Assembly: GCA_046349635.1 (NCBI GenBank)
Contig: JAXMBX010000070.1
Span: 1 to 20,953, forward strand
From: JAXMBX01 sp046349635
Lineage (GTDB): Bacteria > Planctomycetota > Planctomycetia > Planctomycetales > Planctomycetaceae
Direction: 5' to 3'
Length of the DNA stretch: 20,953 nucleotides
Shown here: positions 1 to 9,509 of the stretch, piece after piece
How positions within the stretch are numbered: position 1 is the stretch's first letter
How the letters are laid out: every line of letters begins with the position of its first letter
Notes under the pieces: model-generated
The model's database searches: none
The model's input: the letters and a program-made list of their open reading frames with translations, nothing else
Told to the model about the DNA's origin: nothing
Made by a program: the position numbers and the translations under genes

Positions 1-884
1 AAATTCGGCAGCTCCGCCAGACAGGGGGGGCAGTTGGTCGCCCAGAAGTCGATCAGGACCACCTTCCCTTTATAGGCCTCCATGTTCAGGGACTTCCCCT
101 CCCAATCCTTCCCCTTCGCGAGTGAAGGTGGAGGCTGGCCGACGAGATCCAGCCGGTCCAGCTTTCGCTTGATCAGCTTCCCCAGATCCTCGTTCAACGG
201 AAACGCATCGGAAATCTTCTCGAACACCGTCCGCGCGGTCGCGATGTCCCCCCCCACCTGGATCTTGTTCGCCAGCCCGAAACCGAATTCCACCACCTGG
301 TTGGCATTCCGACGTTCGTTGCTTTCGAGCAGATGCTCATAGGCATGCACCGCCTGGGGATACTTCTTCTGCTTCAGGTTCCCCACCGCCTGCACCTGGT
401 AGGCGATCTGCTTCAATTGCGGGCTCACCTCATCCCGGGCGAGGTACGCTTCCGCGTATTGCAGAACGTCCGCTTCTTTTTTCAAAGCCAGCCCGTTCTG
501 AAACAGCCAGAAGTACGCCTGGTCGATGTCCGGAGCCTGCGGATGATTCTTGACGTATTCATCCACCGCCTTGAACGTCGCGATCGTGTGTTCTTCGATC
601 AGCTTTGCAAAGCCGGGTTCTTGAGACTTCTTCTCCTTGTCGGCCGGCTTTTCGTCCTTCTTGGCAGGCTCTTTCTTCTCACCCTCTTTTTTCTCGGCGT
701 CCTTCTTCCCGTCTTCTTTTTTCTCAGCGGGTTTGGCGCCTGCCTTGGCTTTCTCTGTCGCGGCAGCTTCCGCCGCCGGCTTTTTTTCCTCTGCTTTCGG
801 AGCCGCCTTGTCCTCCGCGGCCAGAGAAAACCCCAGCGTCAGAATTCCGCAGATCAACAACGCGCGATGAAAAACTGTCTGCAT
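1..884 (-). CDS. Secreted TlpA-like thioredoxin-domain protein (3' end beyond window)
   Basis: The gene is open at the left edge; 294 codons are visible. It starts at ATG 884-882, with a purine-rich GGTGAGGTG stretch just upstream. Residues 1-22 look like a signal peptide (hydrophobic ALLICGILTLGFSLA). Residues 23-90 are a very Lys/Glu/Ala/Pro-rich linker, and about 91-245 are helical and TPR-like. From about 250 a TlpA/AhpC-TSA thioredoxin fold begins, with the motif DFWATNCPPC (Cys285 and Cys288 form the CXXC pair). The family consists of exported, often membrane-associated thiol-disulfide oxidoreductases; the rest of the domain lies outside. It is the last visible gene of the minus-strand block, 155 bases downstream of the frameshifted membrane protein. 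The domain assignment is firm; the redox partner is unknown. Confidence 0.85.
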   Translation of the reverse strand, partial: MQTVFHRALLICGILTLGFSLAAEDKAAPKAEEKKPAAEAAATEKAKAGAKPAEKKEDGKKDAEKKEGEKKEPAKKDEKPADKEKKSQEPGFAKLIEEHTIATFKAVDEYVKNHPQAPDIDQAYFWLFQNGLALKKEADVLQYAEAYLARDEVSPQLKQIAYQVQAVGNLKQKKYPQAVHAYEHLLESNERRNANQVVEFGFGLANKIQVGGDIATARTVFEKISDAFPLNEDLGKLIKRKLDRLDLVGQPPPSLAKGKDWEGKSLNMEAYKGKVVLIDFWATNCPPCLAELPN

Positions 885-1039
885 CAAACACCTCACCCTG
901 GTGGTCTGTTCATTCCCTGAAACGGCTTCAATCAAACCGCCCCCGCCGCGCCTGTACTCTATCCGCTATGAGCGAACGAGTCCAACCGAATTCCGCCGTG
1001 CATCCGCCTGAAACGTGATCGATCAGCAAAATGCACCCC

Positions 1040-2688
1040 TCAACGCACTGGGGAAATTCGCACCACTTGGTCGTCACCCGAATCCTCCGGATGATCCGAA
1101 CCATCGAAGTCCTGCAGATCCAATCGTTCCTTGTTCAATTCATCCTTCTGATTCGGGCCCCAGCCTTGCAACACGCAATCGTTGCCCGTTCTAAAATAGT
1201 GAATCGGCTGATGGCGAAACGAATCGAGCGGGATCACCTCGGTGTAGGCGGGAATCAGCTCCTCCAGCCTGGCAGGATAATTCCCATGTTCCACATGATA
1301 AGCCTGCAACAAAAACGCCAGCCACGTCATCGACCTAAAGCACTCGGCCCGGCGATTCGCGTTGGCAAAGTTGCACACATCGGGAAGAGTCTGTACGCAC
1401 GCGACATCTCTCACCGCTTCCCCCCACGCCTCATCGACCCAGACCATATCTTTAAAGACCGAAGTCACCGAAGACATCGACGCTCGCTTCTTCACCAGGC
1501 TTTGCTCATAGGCTCCAACAAATTCGTCGTTCGCCCGCTGTCGCTCGACCGAATCTTCAATTCGACCAATCCTCACCAGCTCATCAAATTGTTTGTTTCC
1601 CCACTTCAAAGCCAGATCAAGGGGCCGGACAGATCCCGGCCGCCACTCTGCCTGTTTCGGACCTCCTTTAGAATGAAGCTTCTCAGGCAGGCAGTACAAC
1701 GTTGTCGCATACTCGAGATATGACCAACGGTAATACTCATCAACCGTGGGGGTAACGGCACAGATCGCCTCGAATCGTCGCAATTGTTTTGCAAACTCTT
1801 TCAGCTGTCCCGCATCCAGCGAAACCGCCTTCAACATCTGAATCTCCGCCCGGCACGCGGATGATTCACAGGCAATCCCGGCAAGCGCGTCGAAGCCGCA
1901 GCGGCCATGCGCACTCAGCCGCGCGATGCGATGCACTCCCTGCAAGTCTTCCCACGCTCCGTTGACCTCCTTGCTCCCGATTCTCTGCATCGCTCGCACA
2001 ATCAATGAACGGCAAATGTTCCTTCGTTCCTCCCCAAACGGCACCTCTAAACTCGAGAGATCCCCCACGCCTCGATCCGTTCCTGTCTGGATGGCCACAT
2101 ACGGCGTGTAGCTTTTCGTCCGCTTCGCCCCCTCTACCAGGTCATCCAGAGACCGCGTATTCTGCTGCAGCCATTCCCGCATGAGAGGATAATCGCGTAC
2201 CACCCAGGGACGATTCCACCCTTGTTCACACTCTTCCTCCGCCGCTGCTCGCTGCTGTTTGGTCGCTCCTTCTTCCTTTCCAATCTTTTGGTCTAGAAAT
2301 TTCAAGAAAGGCCGAAACGGACTCGGATTGTGCGGCAGCGGATCGATTCCCAGCAGCCGGTAGTATTCCGCTCGAATATCCTTGATCGGTTCGTCACCAC
2401 ACACCTTCCGAACAACCACCTCGAAATTGTTTTCCGGAGTGACCCCTTGTGAGGCCGATTGATTCAACGCGCCAGATAATCGACAAACCCATCAGCCTTG
2501 ATCGGAGTCGTCAAAAATGTCGTTTCCTTGGAAACCGTGGGACGCAGCGGCCCGACGGGGCGCGTCAACCACCACAAGCACACCGCGAGACTGACAAGAA
2601 CGACAAAAGCAATTTCAAGCCAGGGCCATCCGCGCCGCTTCGATCCAGAAGGACTCGCCGGCAACTCACCCGCGTCGCGACTTGTCAT
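1040..2688 (-). pseudogene. Planctomycete membrane-anchored protein with prepilin-like C-terminal motif, interrupted by a frameshift
   Basis: Two abutting frames together make one protein of about 549 residues. The first (2688-2464) encodes a cytoplasmic N-terminus and one transmembrane helix (WLEIAFVVLVSLAVCLWWL), and ends VDYLAR-stop. The second (2467-1040) continues LNQSASQGVTPENN. The joined text VDYLARLNQ...GVTPENN matches the conserved start of a large planctomycete family of unknown function, so one base is missing near 2470-2467. Near the C-terminus, HGNYPARLEELIPAYTEVIP followed by GPNQKDE resembles the pseudopilin-like motif of many planctomycete proteins. ATG 2688 is preferred over GTG 2700 because AAGGAG (2705-2700) would touch the GTG. 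The second frame could also initiate at TTG 2467, overlapping the stop as TTGA, which would make two coupled genes. I consider a mutation or sequence error likelier. Function is unknown. Confidence 0.7.
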
Positions 2689-2699
2689 TCCCGACCCCA

Positions 2700-2705
2700 C
2701 TCCTT
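2700..2705 (-). promoter_or_regulatory. Shine-Dalgarno AAGGAG deciding start at 2688
   Basis: AAGGAG on the minus strand lies 11 bases before ATG 2688 but directly against the alternative GTG 2700. It therefore supports the shorter start. Confidence 0.5.
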
Positions 2706-2715
2706 GCGAGGGCTT

Positions 2716-4162
2716 TCACGCCAAAATTCCTTTCACCACTTCCCCGTGCACGTCCGTCAGCCGATAGTCCCGCCCCTGATGCCGATAAGTGAACCGCGTA
2801 TGGTCGATCCCCATCTGCTGCAGGATCGTCGCGTTCAGGTCGTGAATATGGACCCCATCCTTCACGATGTTATAGGAAAACTCATCCGTCTCGCCGTACG
2901 TCATCCCCCCATGATCCCCGCCCCGCCAACCACAGCGAGTAGCACCGCGGATGATGGTCACGGCCATAGTTCTCCGCATTCAGCGTCCCCTGCGAGTAAA
3001 CCGTCCGCCCGAACTCCCCACCCCACACCACGAGCGTGTCTTTCAACAAGCCCCGCGCCTGCAGGTCTTCCAAGAGCGCCGCCGTCGGCTGGTCGGTGTC
3101 GTAGCACTGGCTCTTAATCCCCTTGGGAAGATCGGCGTGCTGGTCCCAGCCCCGATGATAAAGCTGAATGAACCGTACCCCCCGCTCCGCCAGACGGCGC
3201 GCCAGGATGCAATTCGCCGCGTAAGTCCCCGGCTTCTTAGATTCCGGCCCATATCGCTCGAAAACCGACGCGGATTCCTTCGACAGGTCCGCCAGTTCCG
3301 GGACCGCGCTCTGCATCCGGAACGCAAGTTCGTACTGGTCGATCCGGGTCTGAATCTCCGGATCGTGGGCCTCTTCCAGCTTGATCTTGTTCAACGCGGC
3401 CAGATCATCCAGCATCTCGCGGCGTTGCTCCCGGCTGATCCCGGGAGGATTGGAGAGAAACAGCACCGGATCCTTCCCCGGACTGAAACGCACCCCCTGG
3501 TACCGCGGCGGCAGAAAACCAGAACCCCACATCCGCTCATGCAAAGGCTGTGCATTCGTCGGGCCGCTCGGCCGGGAGATCATCACCACATACGCCGGCA
3601 GGTTGTCGTTCTCCGTACCGAGCCCGTACGACATCCACGCCCCCAGCGACGGACGCCCGGCCACTTGTGCGCCCGTCTGCAACAAAGTCATCGCCGGATC
3701 GTGGTTGATCGCCTCCGTGTGCATCGTCTTGATGACGCACAACTGATCCACCCACTTGCCGGTATGCGGCATCAGTTCGCTCCACCACATCCCCGATTTC
3801 CCCTGTTGGGAAAATTTGTACATCGACGGAGCAATCGGAAACCGTGCCTGCCCGGACGTCATCCCCGTCAGTCGCTGGCCGTTCCGAACCGAGTCCGGCA
3901 GATCCTTGTTGAACTGCTCCTGCAATTTGGGCTTGTGGTCGAACAACTCCAGTTGCGACGGGGCACCCGCCTGCGTCAGCCAGATAATCCGCTTCGCCCG
4001 CGCCGCAAAATGCGGTAACCCCGCCAGACCGGTCCCCGCGGAAACCTCACCTTCCAACAGGTGCGCCAGTGCCGCTATGCCGATCCCCGCTCCGCTCCGC
4101 GCCAGAAACTGGCGACGGCACAGCGGATCGAATGGTAACGGTTTGCGGGAAGAGTAATTCAC
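2716..4162 (-). pseudogene. DUF1501 family Tat-exported protein, interrupted by a frameshift near the 3' end
   Basis: The start is GTG 4162, with AGGA seven bases upstream. Residues 15-21 (CRRQFLA) followed by a small-residue hydrophobic stretch form a twin-arginine signal. The body has DUF1501 landmarks: WLTQAGAPSQLELFDHKP, HTEAINHDP, GWDQHADLP, WGGEFGRT, and NYGRDHHPRC. After WLAG (codon ending at 2921) this frame runs into DDVRRDG-stop. The expected family ending, GGMTYGETDEFSYNIV...HDLNATIL...GRDYRLTDVHGEVV, lies in another frame ending at 2716. The frame change falls in a G-rich tract (2916-2926) and equals one extra or two missing bases. The repaired length is about 482 residues, as is usual for the family. 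DUF1501 proteins resemble sulfatases/alkaline phosphatases and are normally encoded beside DUF1549/DUF1553 proteins, as here. Their function is not established. Confidence 0.85.
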
Positions 4163-4200
4163 GACAGCATCCTGGAAAGGTCCGTGTTACGGGCGGGAAC

Positions 4201-4839
4201 TTATTTCTTCGGCGGCTCCGGTTCCTTTTGAGCTGGCTCTTTTTTAACCGGTGCTTTTTGATCTGCGGAGGCTTTGTTTTCAGGAGTCACCGTCTTGTCG
4301 GACTCCGGAGTGTCCGACTTGGGTTTGTCGAAGTTCGGCAGGATGGCCTTCTCCAGCTGTTCTCCCTCAATTCTCGAGTTGCACGCTCCAATCAACCGTT
4401 CCGACATCGTATGCCAGCGGGGATTCGGGCCTGTTTTCTTCTCATACACGTATTCGAACTTTAGCGGGCTCGCTTGGGCGACTTCAGCGAGCGGCACGCC
4501 ATACTTCACGCCGGTAATTCTGAGCAGACGCGTGGCATCGTCGGGCCAGCGGTAGAAGACCCCTCCCTGGCGACCGCCGGAATACTTGATATTTTCCCGG
4601 AAATCCTTTTCATCCTTGGGCCAACGCCCGTTTGTCAGGACGAACGTCACCAAAGTCTCATACACGGTGAACACGGCCGTATCATTGCGGATCTCAGGCT
4701 CCAGCCAGAAGGCGGGGTGCCAGACGTCGAAGAAGTAAATCATCCAGACGCCGACCAGGACTCCGGTAATGGAAATCCACTTCAGCCACTTCAGCCAGAT
4801 CCGCTCCGGCGGATCGGCATAATCGTCAGGCAGAACCAC
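4201..4839 (-). CDS. Small single-pass membrane protein of unknown function
   Basis: This 212-residue protein starts at GTG 4839 with a strong AAGGAG seven bases upstream. Residues about 17-40 (WLKWISITGVLVGVWMIYFFDVW) form one transmembrane helix after a short N-terminus. The middle part (residues 50-165) is a compact soluble region with WPDDATRLLRITGVKYG and FEYVYEKKTGPNPRW. The tail from about 170 is a charged, probably disordered Lys/Pro/Glu repeat (KAPVKKEPAQKEPEPPKK), reminiscent of the Lys/Glu-rich linker of the thioredoxin-like protein in the same block. It sits between the DUF1549/DUF1553 gene and the DUF1501 gene, which in many planctomycetes are direct neighbours. I recognise no family. 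The gene is well supported by its start signal and length. Confidence 0.75.
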   Translation of the reverse strand: MVLPDDYADPPERIWLKWLKWISITGVLVGVWMIYFFDVWHPAFWLEPEIRNDTAVFTVYETLVTFVLTNGRWPKDEKDFRENIKYSGGRQGGVFYRWPDDATRLLRITGVKYGVPLAEVAQASPLKFEYVYEKKTGPNPRWHTMSERLIGACNSRIEGEQLEKAILPNFDKPKSDTPESDKTVTPENKASADQKAPVKKEPAQKEPEPPKK

Positions 4840-4949
4840 GAACGGACTCCTTGATGCTCACAGAGAAAATGGTGACTTGAAAAACGAACGAAGAGTGATA
4901 ACTGATACGATCTTATATTCCTCACTGCTGGACAAGTGAGAACGAATTT

Positions 4950-7900
4950 CTACTCCTTCATCACCGCCTCATCCAGATTCAGCAGCGTGCTGGCGATGAC
5001 GGTCAACGCCCCCAGCCGGGCAGGCGGAATTTGACTTTCCGCGGGAACCGTCCCGACTTTCAGCAATTCGACCGCCTGCGCGGAGTCTTTCTGAAACTCT
5101 CCCACGGTCCGGTCATAAGCCGCGATCAGAATCGCCAGCTCACGCGTCTTCGCACCCCGTCCCAGCACCAGCCGGTAACCGTAATCAATCTGCAAGGCGA
5201 CCGTGCTCCCCCCTTCGCGGATCATCCGTTCCGCCAGCTTGCGCGCACTTTCTACATACGTCGGATCATTCATCAGGTTGAGAGCCTGCAACGGTGTGTT
5301 CGTTCGCGGACGCCGCATGCTGCACGCTTCCCGGAAAGGAGCATCAAATACCAGCATCGCGGGATTGGGAACGGAACGCTTCCAGTAGGTGTACAGACTG
5401 CGGCGAAACAGATCCTCTCCCTTTCCCTGCTCATAACTGTTCGCGCTCGATCCGGCCACAACCTGTTCATACAACCCGGGGGGATGATACGGTTTGACCG
5501 AGGGACCTCCGACTCGCTCCACCAGCAAGCCGCTCGCCGCCAGCGCCTGATCGCGCAGGAATTCCGCCTGCAGCCGGAACCGGGGACCACGCGCGAGCAG
5601 CCGATTCTCGGGATCTTTTTCCACCAGCCCCGCCGATACCACGGAACTTTGCCGATACGCGGAACTCGTCACCAGCAACCGCATCATCCCTTTGACGTCC
5701 CATTTCGTCCGGATGAATTCTGTCGCCAGCCAGTCGAGCAGTTCGGGATGGCTCGGGGCTTCCCCCTGTGTCCCGAAATCTTCAGCCGTCCGGACCAGTC
5801 CGGTTCCGAACACACCCTGCCAGTAGCGGTTGACGGTGACCCGCGCGGGGAGCGGATTCTTCGGATCGACCAGCCAGCGGGCCAGCCCGAGTCGATTCCT
5901 GGGCCAGTCGGCCGGCATAACGGGCAGCACCGCGGGCGTCGCAGCCTGCACCTCGGCACCGAGCTTGTTGTATTCCCCCCGCATCATGATGAACGTCTTG
6001 CGGGGCTGCGGCAGTTCCTCCATCACCATCGCGGTGGGGATCTTCAGATCCTCCTGTCCGATCTGTCCTTCCAGTTCGCCGATTCGCGCGGTCAACTGAC
6101 GGTACAGGGGATGACGCCCGCGACGAATGTCGACCAGTTGTTTCCCCTCTTCCTCGGTGCGGGCCGCCGGTTCCTTGGTGACGATATCCACGACTTCCTG
6201 GCCCACAAACAGATCGTGCGCACTCGTCGTCCATTCCACGGCGAGGTCATACGGCCCCACTTGTTCCTTGATCTTCAGTGTCGTTTCGAGCCGCAGTCCT
6301 TTGGCATTCGCAACCGTCATCGCCTCCGTTTCATAGACGAGGGCAATCTTCCCCTGTGGCGGGAATTCCAGTTCGGCCCGCGTCGCACCTTTGGGCTCAA
6401 GGGTCTTGGCCACCTCACCGCTCGGAAGCGATTTGCCAACCTTCCCGGCAGTCAGCGTGATAACGGCGCTGTTGGTCTTGGCCGGGTCCTTCGGATCCGC
6501 TTCCACCCGGAACAACTGCACCGGTCCGACCTGCAGCTTTTCCGTGGAGAGCTTATCCGTCTTCGGATCGACCGGTTTTGCAGGGGACGATTCCGGCGGG
6601 ACCGAGCGAAGCACCAGCCGGTAACCAGTGACGGCCCCCGCAGGGACCGGCATCTCAGCGGTGATTTTGTAAGTCCCCGTCCCCGGGAATGTCACGCGCG
6701 CCGTCCCCTGCTCCGTCAGTTTGGCGGCATCCTTATTCCCCGTGACACTGCTCAGTTTGACGGGCTGCCAGGCGACTCGTTCAGCCATCAGCCGGTCACC
6801 CCACCCCTCGATCCCGGCGGTTAACTCCGCTTCCTGTGTCGCAATCTGCCCTCTCACCGCTTCAATCTGTTTCCGGAGATCGGCGATCTTCGCCTCCACC
6901 TCCGGCGCCTTGAGTTTCAACTGCGGAGGCGCATTGCGGCGGATGTTCGCGCCATAATCTCCAATCCCCTTTTCCGTCACGTTGTGGAAAAAGGCATACA
7001 GCCCGTAGAAATCTTTCTGCGTGAAAGGGTCGAACTTGTGATCGTGGCAGCGGGTGCAGTTAAACGTCTGCCCCAGCCAGACCGTCGCTGTCGTCTCCAC
7101 CCGGTCCGCACAATATTCCGCCAGGAATTCTTCGGGGATGATCCCCCCTTCTTCATTCAGCATGTGGTTCCGGTGAAAGCCCGTGGCAACCCGCTGCTCC
7201 AATGTCGCTTCAGGAAGCAGATCCCCCGCAATCTGTTCGATCGTGAACTGGTCGAACGGCATGTTCTTGTTGAACGCATTGATCACCCAGTCCCGCCACG
7301 CGTATGTCTCGCGATCCCGGTCCACCTGATAGCCGTTCGAGTCGGCATACCGCGCGGCGTCCATCCAGTCCACCGCCATCCGCTCCCCGTAATGCGGTGA
7401 ATCCAGAAACCGGTTCACCCAGCGCTCATACACCTGGTCAACAGGTCCGCCCCGCTTCGAACCGTTCGGCTGGGCTTCAGCCGCGGCGATCTCTTTCTCA
7501 AACTGTCGGACGTCATTCACGCGCGGCGGCAACCCCGTCAGGTCCAGACTCAATCGGCGAAAGAGAGTCACCCAGTCCGCATCCGGCGAGGGTTGCAGCC
7601 CCTCCTGTTCCAGACGGGCGAGGATAAAAGCATCCACTCCATTCCGGACCCACTCCTTTTTCTTCACCTCCGGAAGTTCAGATCGCACGGGGGCAATCAA
7701 GGCCCAATGCGGTTCATAGTTCGCCCCTTCCGCCACCCACCGCTTCAGAATTTCCTTCTGCGCCGCGGTCAACTCCTTGTGGACCGCGGGGGGAGGCATC
7801 ACCTCTGCCTTCTCCGTCGCAAAGATTCTGCGAACGAGTTCACTGGCATCGGGCTTGCCGGGGAGAATCGCCGGCTCGCCAGATTCGGCTGGCTTCAGTG

Positions 7901-8087
7901 CCTGCTCGCGCTGGTCCAGCCTCAACCCCGCCTTGCGATTGGCACTGTCCGGTCCGTGACACTGAAAACAGTGGTTCGACAGAATCGGCCGGACATCCCG
8001 GTTGAAACGCAACGGCGCTCCCTGCGCGGAGGATATCCCCGTGAGGATCAGCAGCACGGCCGAAATTGAGAACGAGAGCGAGCGCAT
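4950..8087 (-). CDS. PSCyt1-DUF1549-DUF1553 (PSCyt2/PSD1) secreted cytochrome-like protein
   Basis: This 1045-residue protein has an ATG start, GGAG eight bases upstream, and a signal peptide (residues 1-23). Domains in order: a PSCyt1 planctomycete cytochrome C domain with heme-binding CFQCH (40-44) and MPPP (97-100, a candidate axial Met). DUF1549/PSCyt2 follows at about 150-370, with ARYADSNGYQ and a second CTRCH (344-348). Then comes a coiled-coil and beta-rich insert (about 390-640), and DUF1553/PSD1 at about 725-990, with VNRYWQGVFGTGLV and RRPRTNTPLQALNLMNDP. The architecture is characteristic of Planctomycetes and is usually paired with DUF1501, found downstream here. Proposed roles include extracytoplasmic electron transfer or breakdown of complex substrates; none is proven. 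The gene is intact, unlike two of its downstream neighbours. Confidence 0.95.
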   Translation of the reverse strand: MRSLSFSISAVLLILTGISSAQGAPLRFNRDVRPILSNHCFQCHGPDSANRKAGLRLDQREQALKPAESGEPAILPGKPDASELVRRIFATEKAEVMPPPAVHKELTAAQKEILKRWVAEGANYEPHWALIAPVRSELPEVKKKEWVRNGVDAFILARLEQEGLQPSPDADWVTLFRRLSLDLTGLPPRVNDVRQFEKEIAAAEAQPNGSKRGGPVDQVYERWVNRFLDSPHYGERMAVDWMDAARYADSNGYQVDRDRETYAWRDWVINAFNKNMPFDQFTIEQIAGDLLPEATLEQRVATGFHRNHMLNEEGGIIPEEFLAEYCADRVETTATVWLGQTFNCTRCHDHKFDPFTQKDFYGLYAFFHNVTEKGIGDYGANIRRNAPPQLKLKAPEVEAKIADLRKQIEAVRGQIATQEAELTAGIEGWGDRLMAERVAWQPVKLSSVTGNKDAAKLTEQGTARVTFPGTGTYKITAEMPVPAGAVTGYRLVLRSVPPESSPAKPVDPKTDKLSTEKLQVGPVQLFRVEADPKDPAKTNSAVITLTAGKVGKSLPSGEVAKTLEPKGATRAELEFPPQGKIALVYETEAMTVANAKGLRLETTLKIKEQVGPYDLAVEWTTSAHDLFVGQEVVDIVTKEPAARTEEEGKQLVDIRRGRHPLYRQLTARIGELEGQIGQEDLKIPTAMVMEELPQPRKTFIMMRGEYNKLGAEVQAATPAVLPVMPADWPRNRLGLARWLVDPKNPLPARVTVNRYWQGVFGTGLVRTAEDFGTQGEAPSHPELLDWLATEFIRTKWDVKGMMRLLVTSSAYRQSSVVSAGLVEKDPENRLLARGPRFRLQAEFLRDQALAASGLLVERVGGPSVKPYHPPGLYEQVVAGSSANSYEQGKGEDLFRRSLYTYWKRSVPNPAMLVFDAPFREACSMRRPRTNTPLQALNLMNDPTYVESARKLAERMIREGGSTVALQIDYGYRLVLGRGAKTRELAILIAAYDRTVGEFQKDSAQAVELLKVGTVPAESQIPPARLGALTVIASTLLNLDEAVMKE

Positions 8088-8238
8088 CCGGGTGGCTCCG
8101 CGGAAGATTTGGGATCTCTTCCATTAAACTCGATCCGGAGACCAATTCCCAGAGACTTTCAGCATGTCTGAGGACTCAAGGAGCTGTCGCGAAAGGCTTG
8201 CCGACTCCCTCGGGACGGTCGAAAAAACTGGTCTTACC

Positions 8239-8251
8239 CCCTATGATAGGG
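8239..8251. promoter_or_regulatory. Palindrome containing a -10-like TATGAT box
   Basis: CCCTATGATAGGG is a perfect 6-base inverted repeat around one central base, lying in the 213-base divergent gap between the DUF1549/DUF1553 gene and the LuxE-like gene. Its core TATGAT resembles a sigma70 -10 box about 50 bases before GTG 8301, but I see no convincing -35 box at the right spacing. It could be an operator, a promoter element, or chance. Confidence 0.25.
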
Positions 8252-8300
8252 AGACGCACGCTGAATCATTTTCGACCAATGCTTTGGGAGCTTATGTATC

Positions 8301-9407
8301 GTGACCGCGAATTCCTCTCCTGTTTCGGATACGGCCCTCCGCGCGGCCCAGGACAAGTTGAACGAACACGTCTGCAAGACCATTCACTGGCATTTCAGCC
8401 CGGAAACAGGCTGCAAATTCTGGCTGGAAAAAGCCCAGACCCTGAAATTCAATCCCCTCAAGGAGGTCAAATCCTTCGTTGATCTGCAGAAGTTCGATCC
8501 GTTCGAGGATGAATGGCTCCGCGGCGGCCCCGTCAGCCGCTGGGTTCCCAAGGGAATTCAGGGGAAACCTCTGTATGTCTTCGAAACCGGCGGGACCACC
8601 GGCATCCCCAAGTCCCGGACCTCCTGGCGGGACTGGCAGATCGATTACGAACTCTTCAGCGAAACCCTCCCCGATGAGCATTTCCCGAAGGGGAGCAACT
8701 GGCTGATGCTCGGCCCCTCCGGACCGCGCCGTCTCCGGTTGGCGGTGGAACACCTCGCCCAGCATCGCGGCGGGATCGCGTTCTGCGTCGATCTCGATCC
8801 CCGCTGGGTCGTCAAGCTGATCAAGCGCGGCAATATCAAGGAGATGGAGGCCTATCGCGACCACGTCATCGACCAGGCGTTGACGATCCTCTCCGCCGGA
8901 CATGACATCAAGTGCATGTTCACCACTCCCAAGCTGCTCGAAGCCCTCGCCATGAAACTGATGGACAAAGGCTCCAGCATCAAGGAAGCGGGGATCACCG
9001 GGATCTTCTCCGGCGGGACCGAGTTCACGCCGCAGTGGTATCGCTTCGCCTGCGAGGAATTGATCAACGGCGTCTACATGACCCCCACGTACGGGAACAC
9101 GCTGATGGGACTCGCCTGCAGCAAGCCGTTTGATCCCGCCGACAACTACAAGATCACCTACCATGCCCCGCAGCCCCGGGCAGTTATCGAAGTCGTGGAC
9201 TTCAAGGACTACAACAAGCACGTCGGCTATGGTGAGACCGGCCGCGTGAAACTGACCACGCTCACCGAGGAATTCTTCGTCCCCGGCTTCATGGAACGGG
9301 ACGAAGGGGAACGGGAACCTCCCTGCCCCAAGTATCCCTGGGACGGAATCAGCGGGACGCGTCCGTTCCATGAATTCGCCAAGACCACCACCGTCGGCGT
9401 CTACTAA
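8301..9407 (+). CDS. LuxE/PaaK-like adenylate-forming acyl-activating enzyme
   Basis: This 368-residue protein starts at GTG 8301, with GGGAG ten bases upstream. The phosphate-binding core of the ANL superfamily is visible as FETGGTTGIPKSR (94-106). TPTYGNT (261-267) corresponds to the YGxTE adenine-site motif, and GYGETGRVKL (309-318) to the ATP-ribose Asp/Glu motif. Like LuxE, it is short and lacks most of the mobile C-terminal domain of full-length acyl-CoA synthetases. Such enzymes activate a carboxylic acid as acyl-adenylate and pass it to a thiol (CoA, or an enzyme Cys as in luciferase-type fatty acid reductase). The downstream LuxC/aldehyde-dehydrogenase-like gene on the same strand, 102 bases away, suggests a two-protein acid reductase. 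The substrate is unknown. An aromatic acid or amino acid ligase role is also possible. Confidence 0.75.
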   Translation: MTANSSPVSDTALRAAQDKLNEHVCKTIHWHFSPETGCKFWLEKAQTLKFNPLKEVKSFVDLQKFDPFEDEWLRGGPVSRWVPKGIQGKPLYVFETGGTTGIPKSRTSWRDWQIDYELFSETLPDEHFPKGSNWLMLGPSGPRRLRLAVEHLAQHRGGIAFCVDLDPRWVVKLIKRGNIKEMEAYRDHVIDQALTILSAGHDIKCMFTTPKLLEALAMKLMDKGSSIKEAGITGIFSGGTEFTPQWYRFACEELINGVYMTPTYGNTLMGLACSKPFDPADNYKITYHAPQPRAVIEVVDFKDYNKHVGYGETGRVKLTTLTEEFFVPGFMERDEGEREPPCPKYPWDGISGTRPFHEFAKTTTVGVY

Positions 9408-9449
9408 TCGTATCCAGTGGCCCCATCCAACGGGCGGCGTTCGGCGTCA

Positions 9450-9472
9450 GACGCGAGCGTCGTCCGTTTTTT
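9450..9472 (+). terminator. Weak hairpin plus T-run between the LuxE-like and LuxC-like genes
   Basis: GACGC-GA-GCGTC (9450-9461) is followed by a run of six T (9467-9472). The stem is only four to five pairs and five bases separate it from the T-run. If it acts at all, it may attenuate rather than terminate, since the next gene has its own ribosome-binding site. Confidence 0.2.
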
Positions 9473-9509
9473 CCGCGTTCAATGACTGCTGTTTGTCGGG
9501 AGAACATCC

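Noticed and set aside
5031..6824. A 597-residue plus-strand frame opposite the DUF1549/DUF1553 gene
   Set aside because: It is antisense to a gene with clear domains and heme motifs. It is rich in Arg/His/Pro as expected of a GC-rich shadow, and has no recognisable motifs.
8292..9371. A 359-residue minus-strand frame opposite the LuxE-like gene
   Set aside because: It is an antisense shadow; the plus strand carries the adenylate-forming motifs in order.
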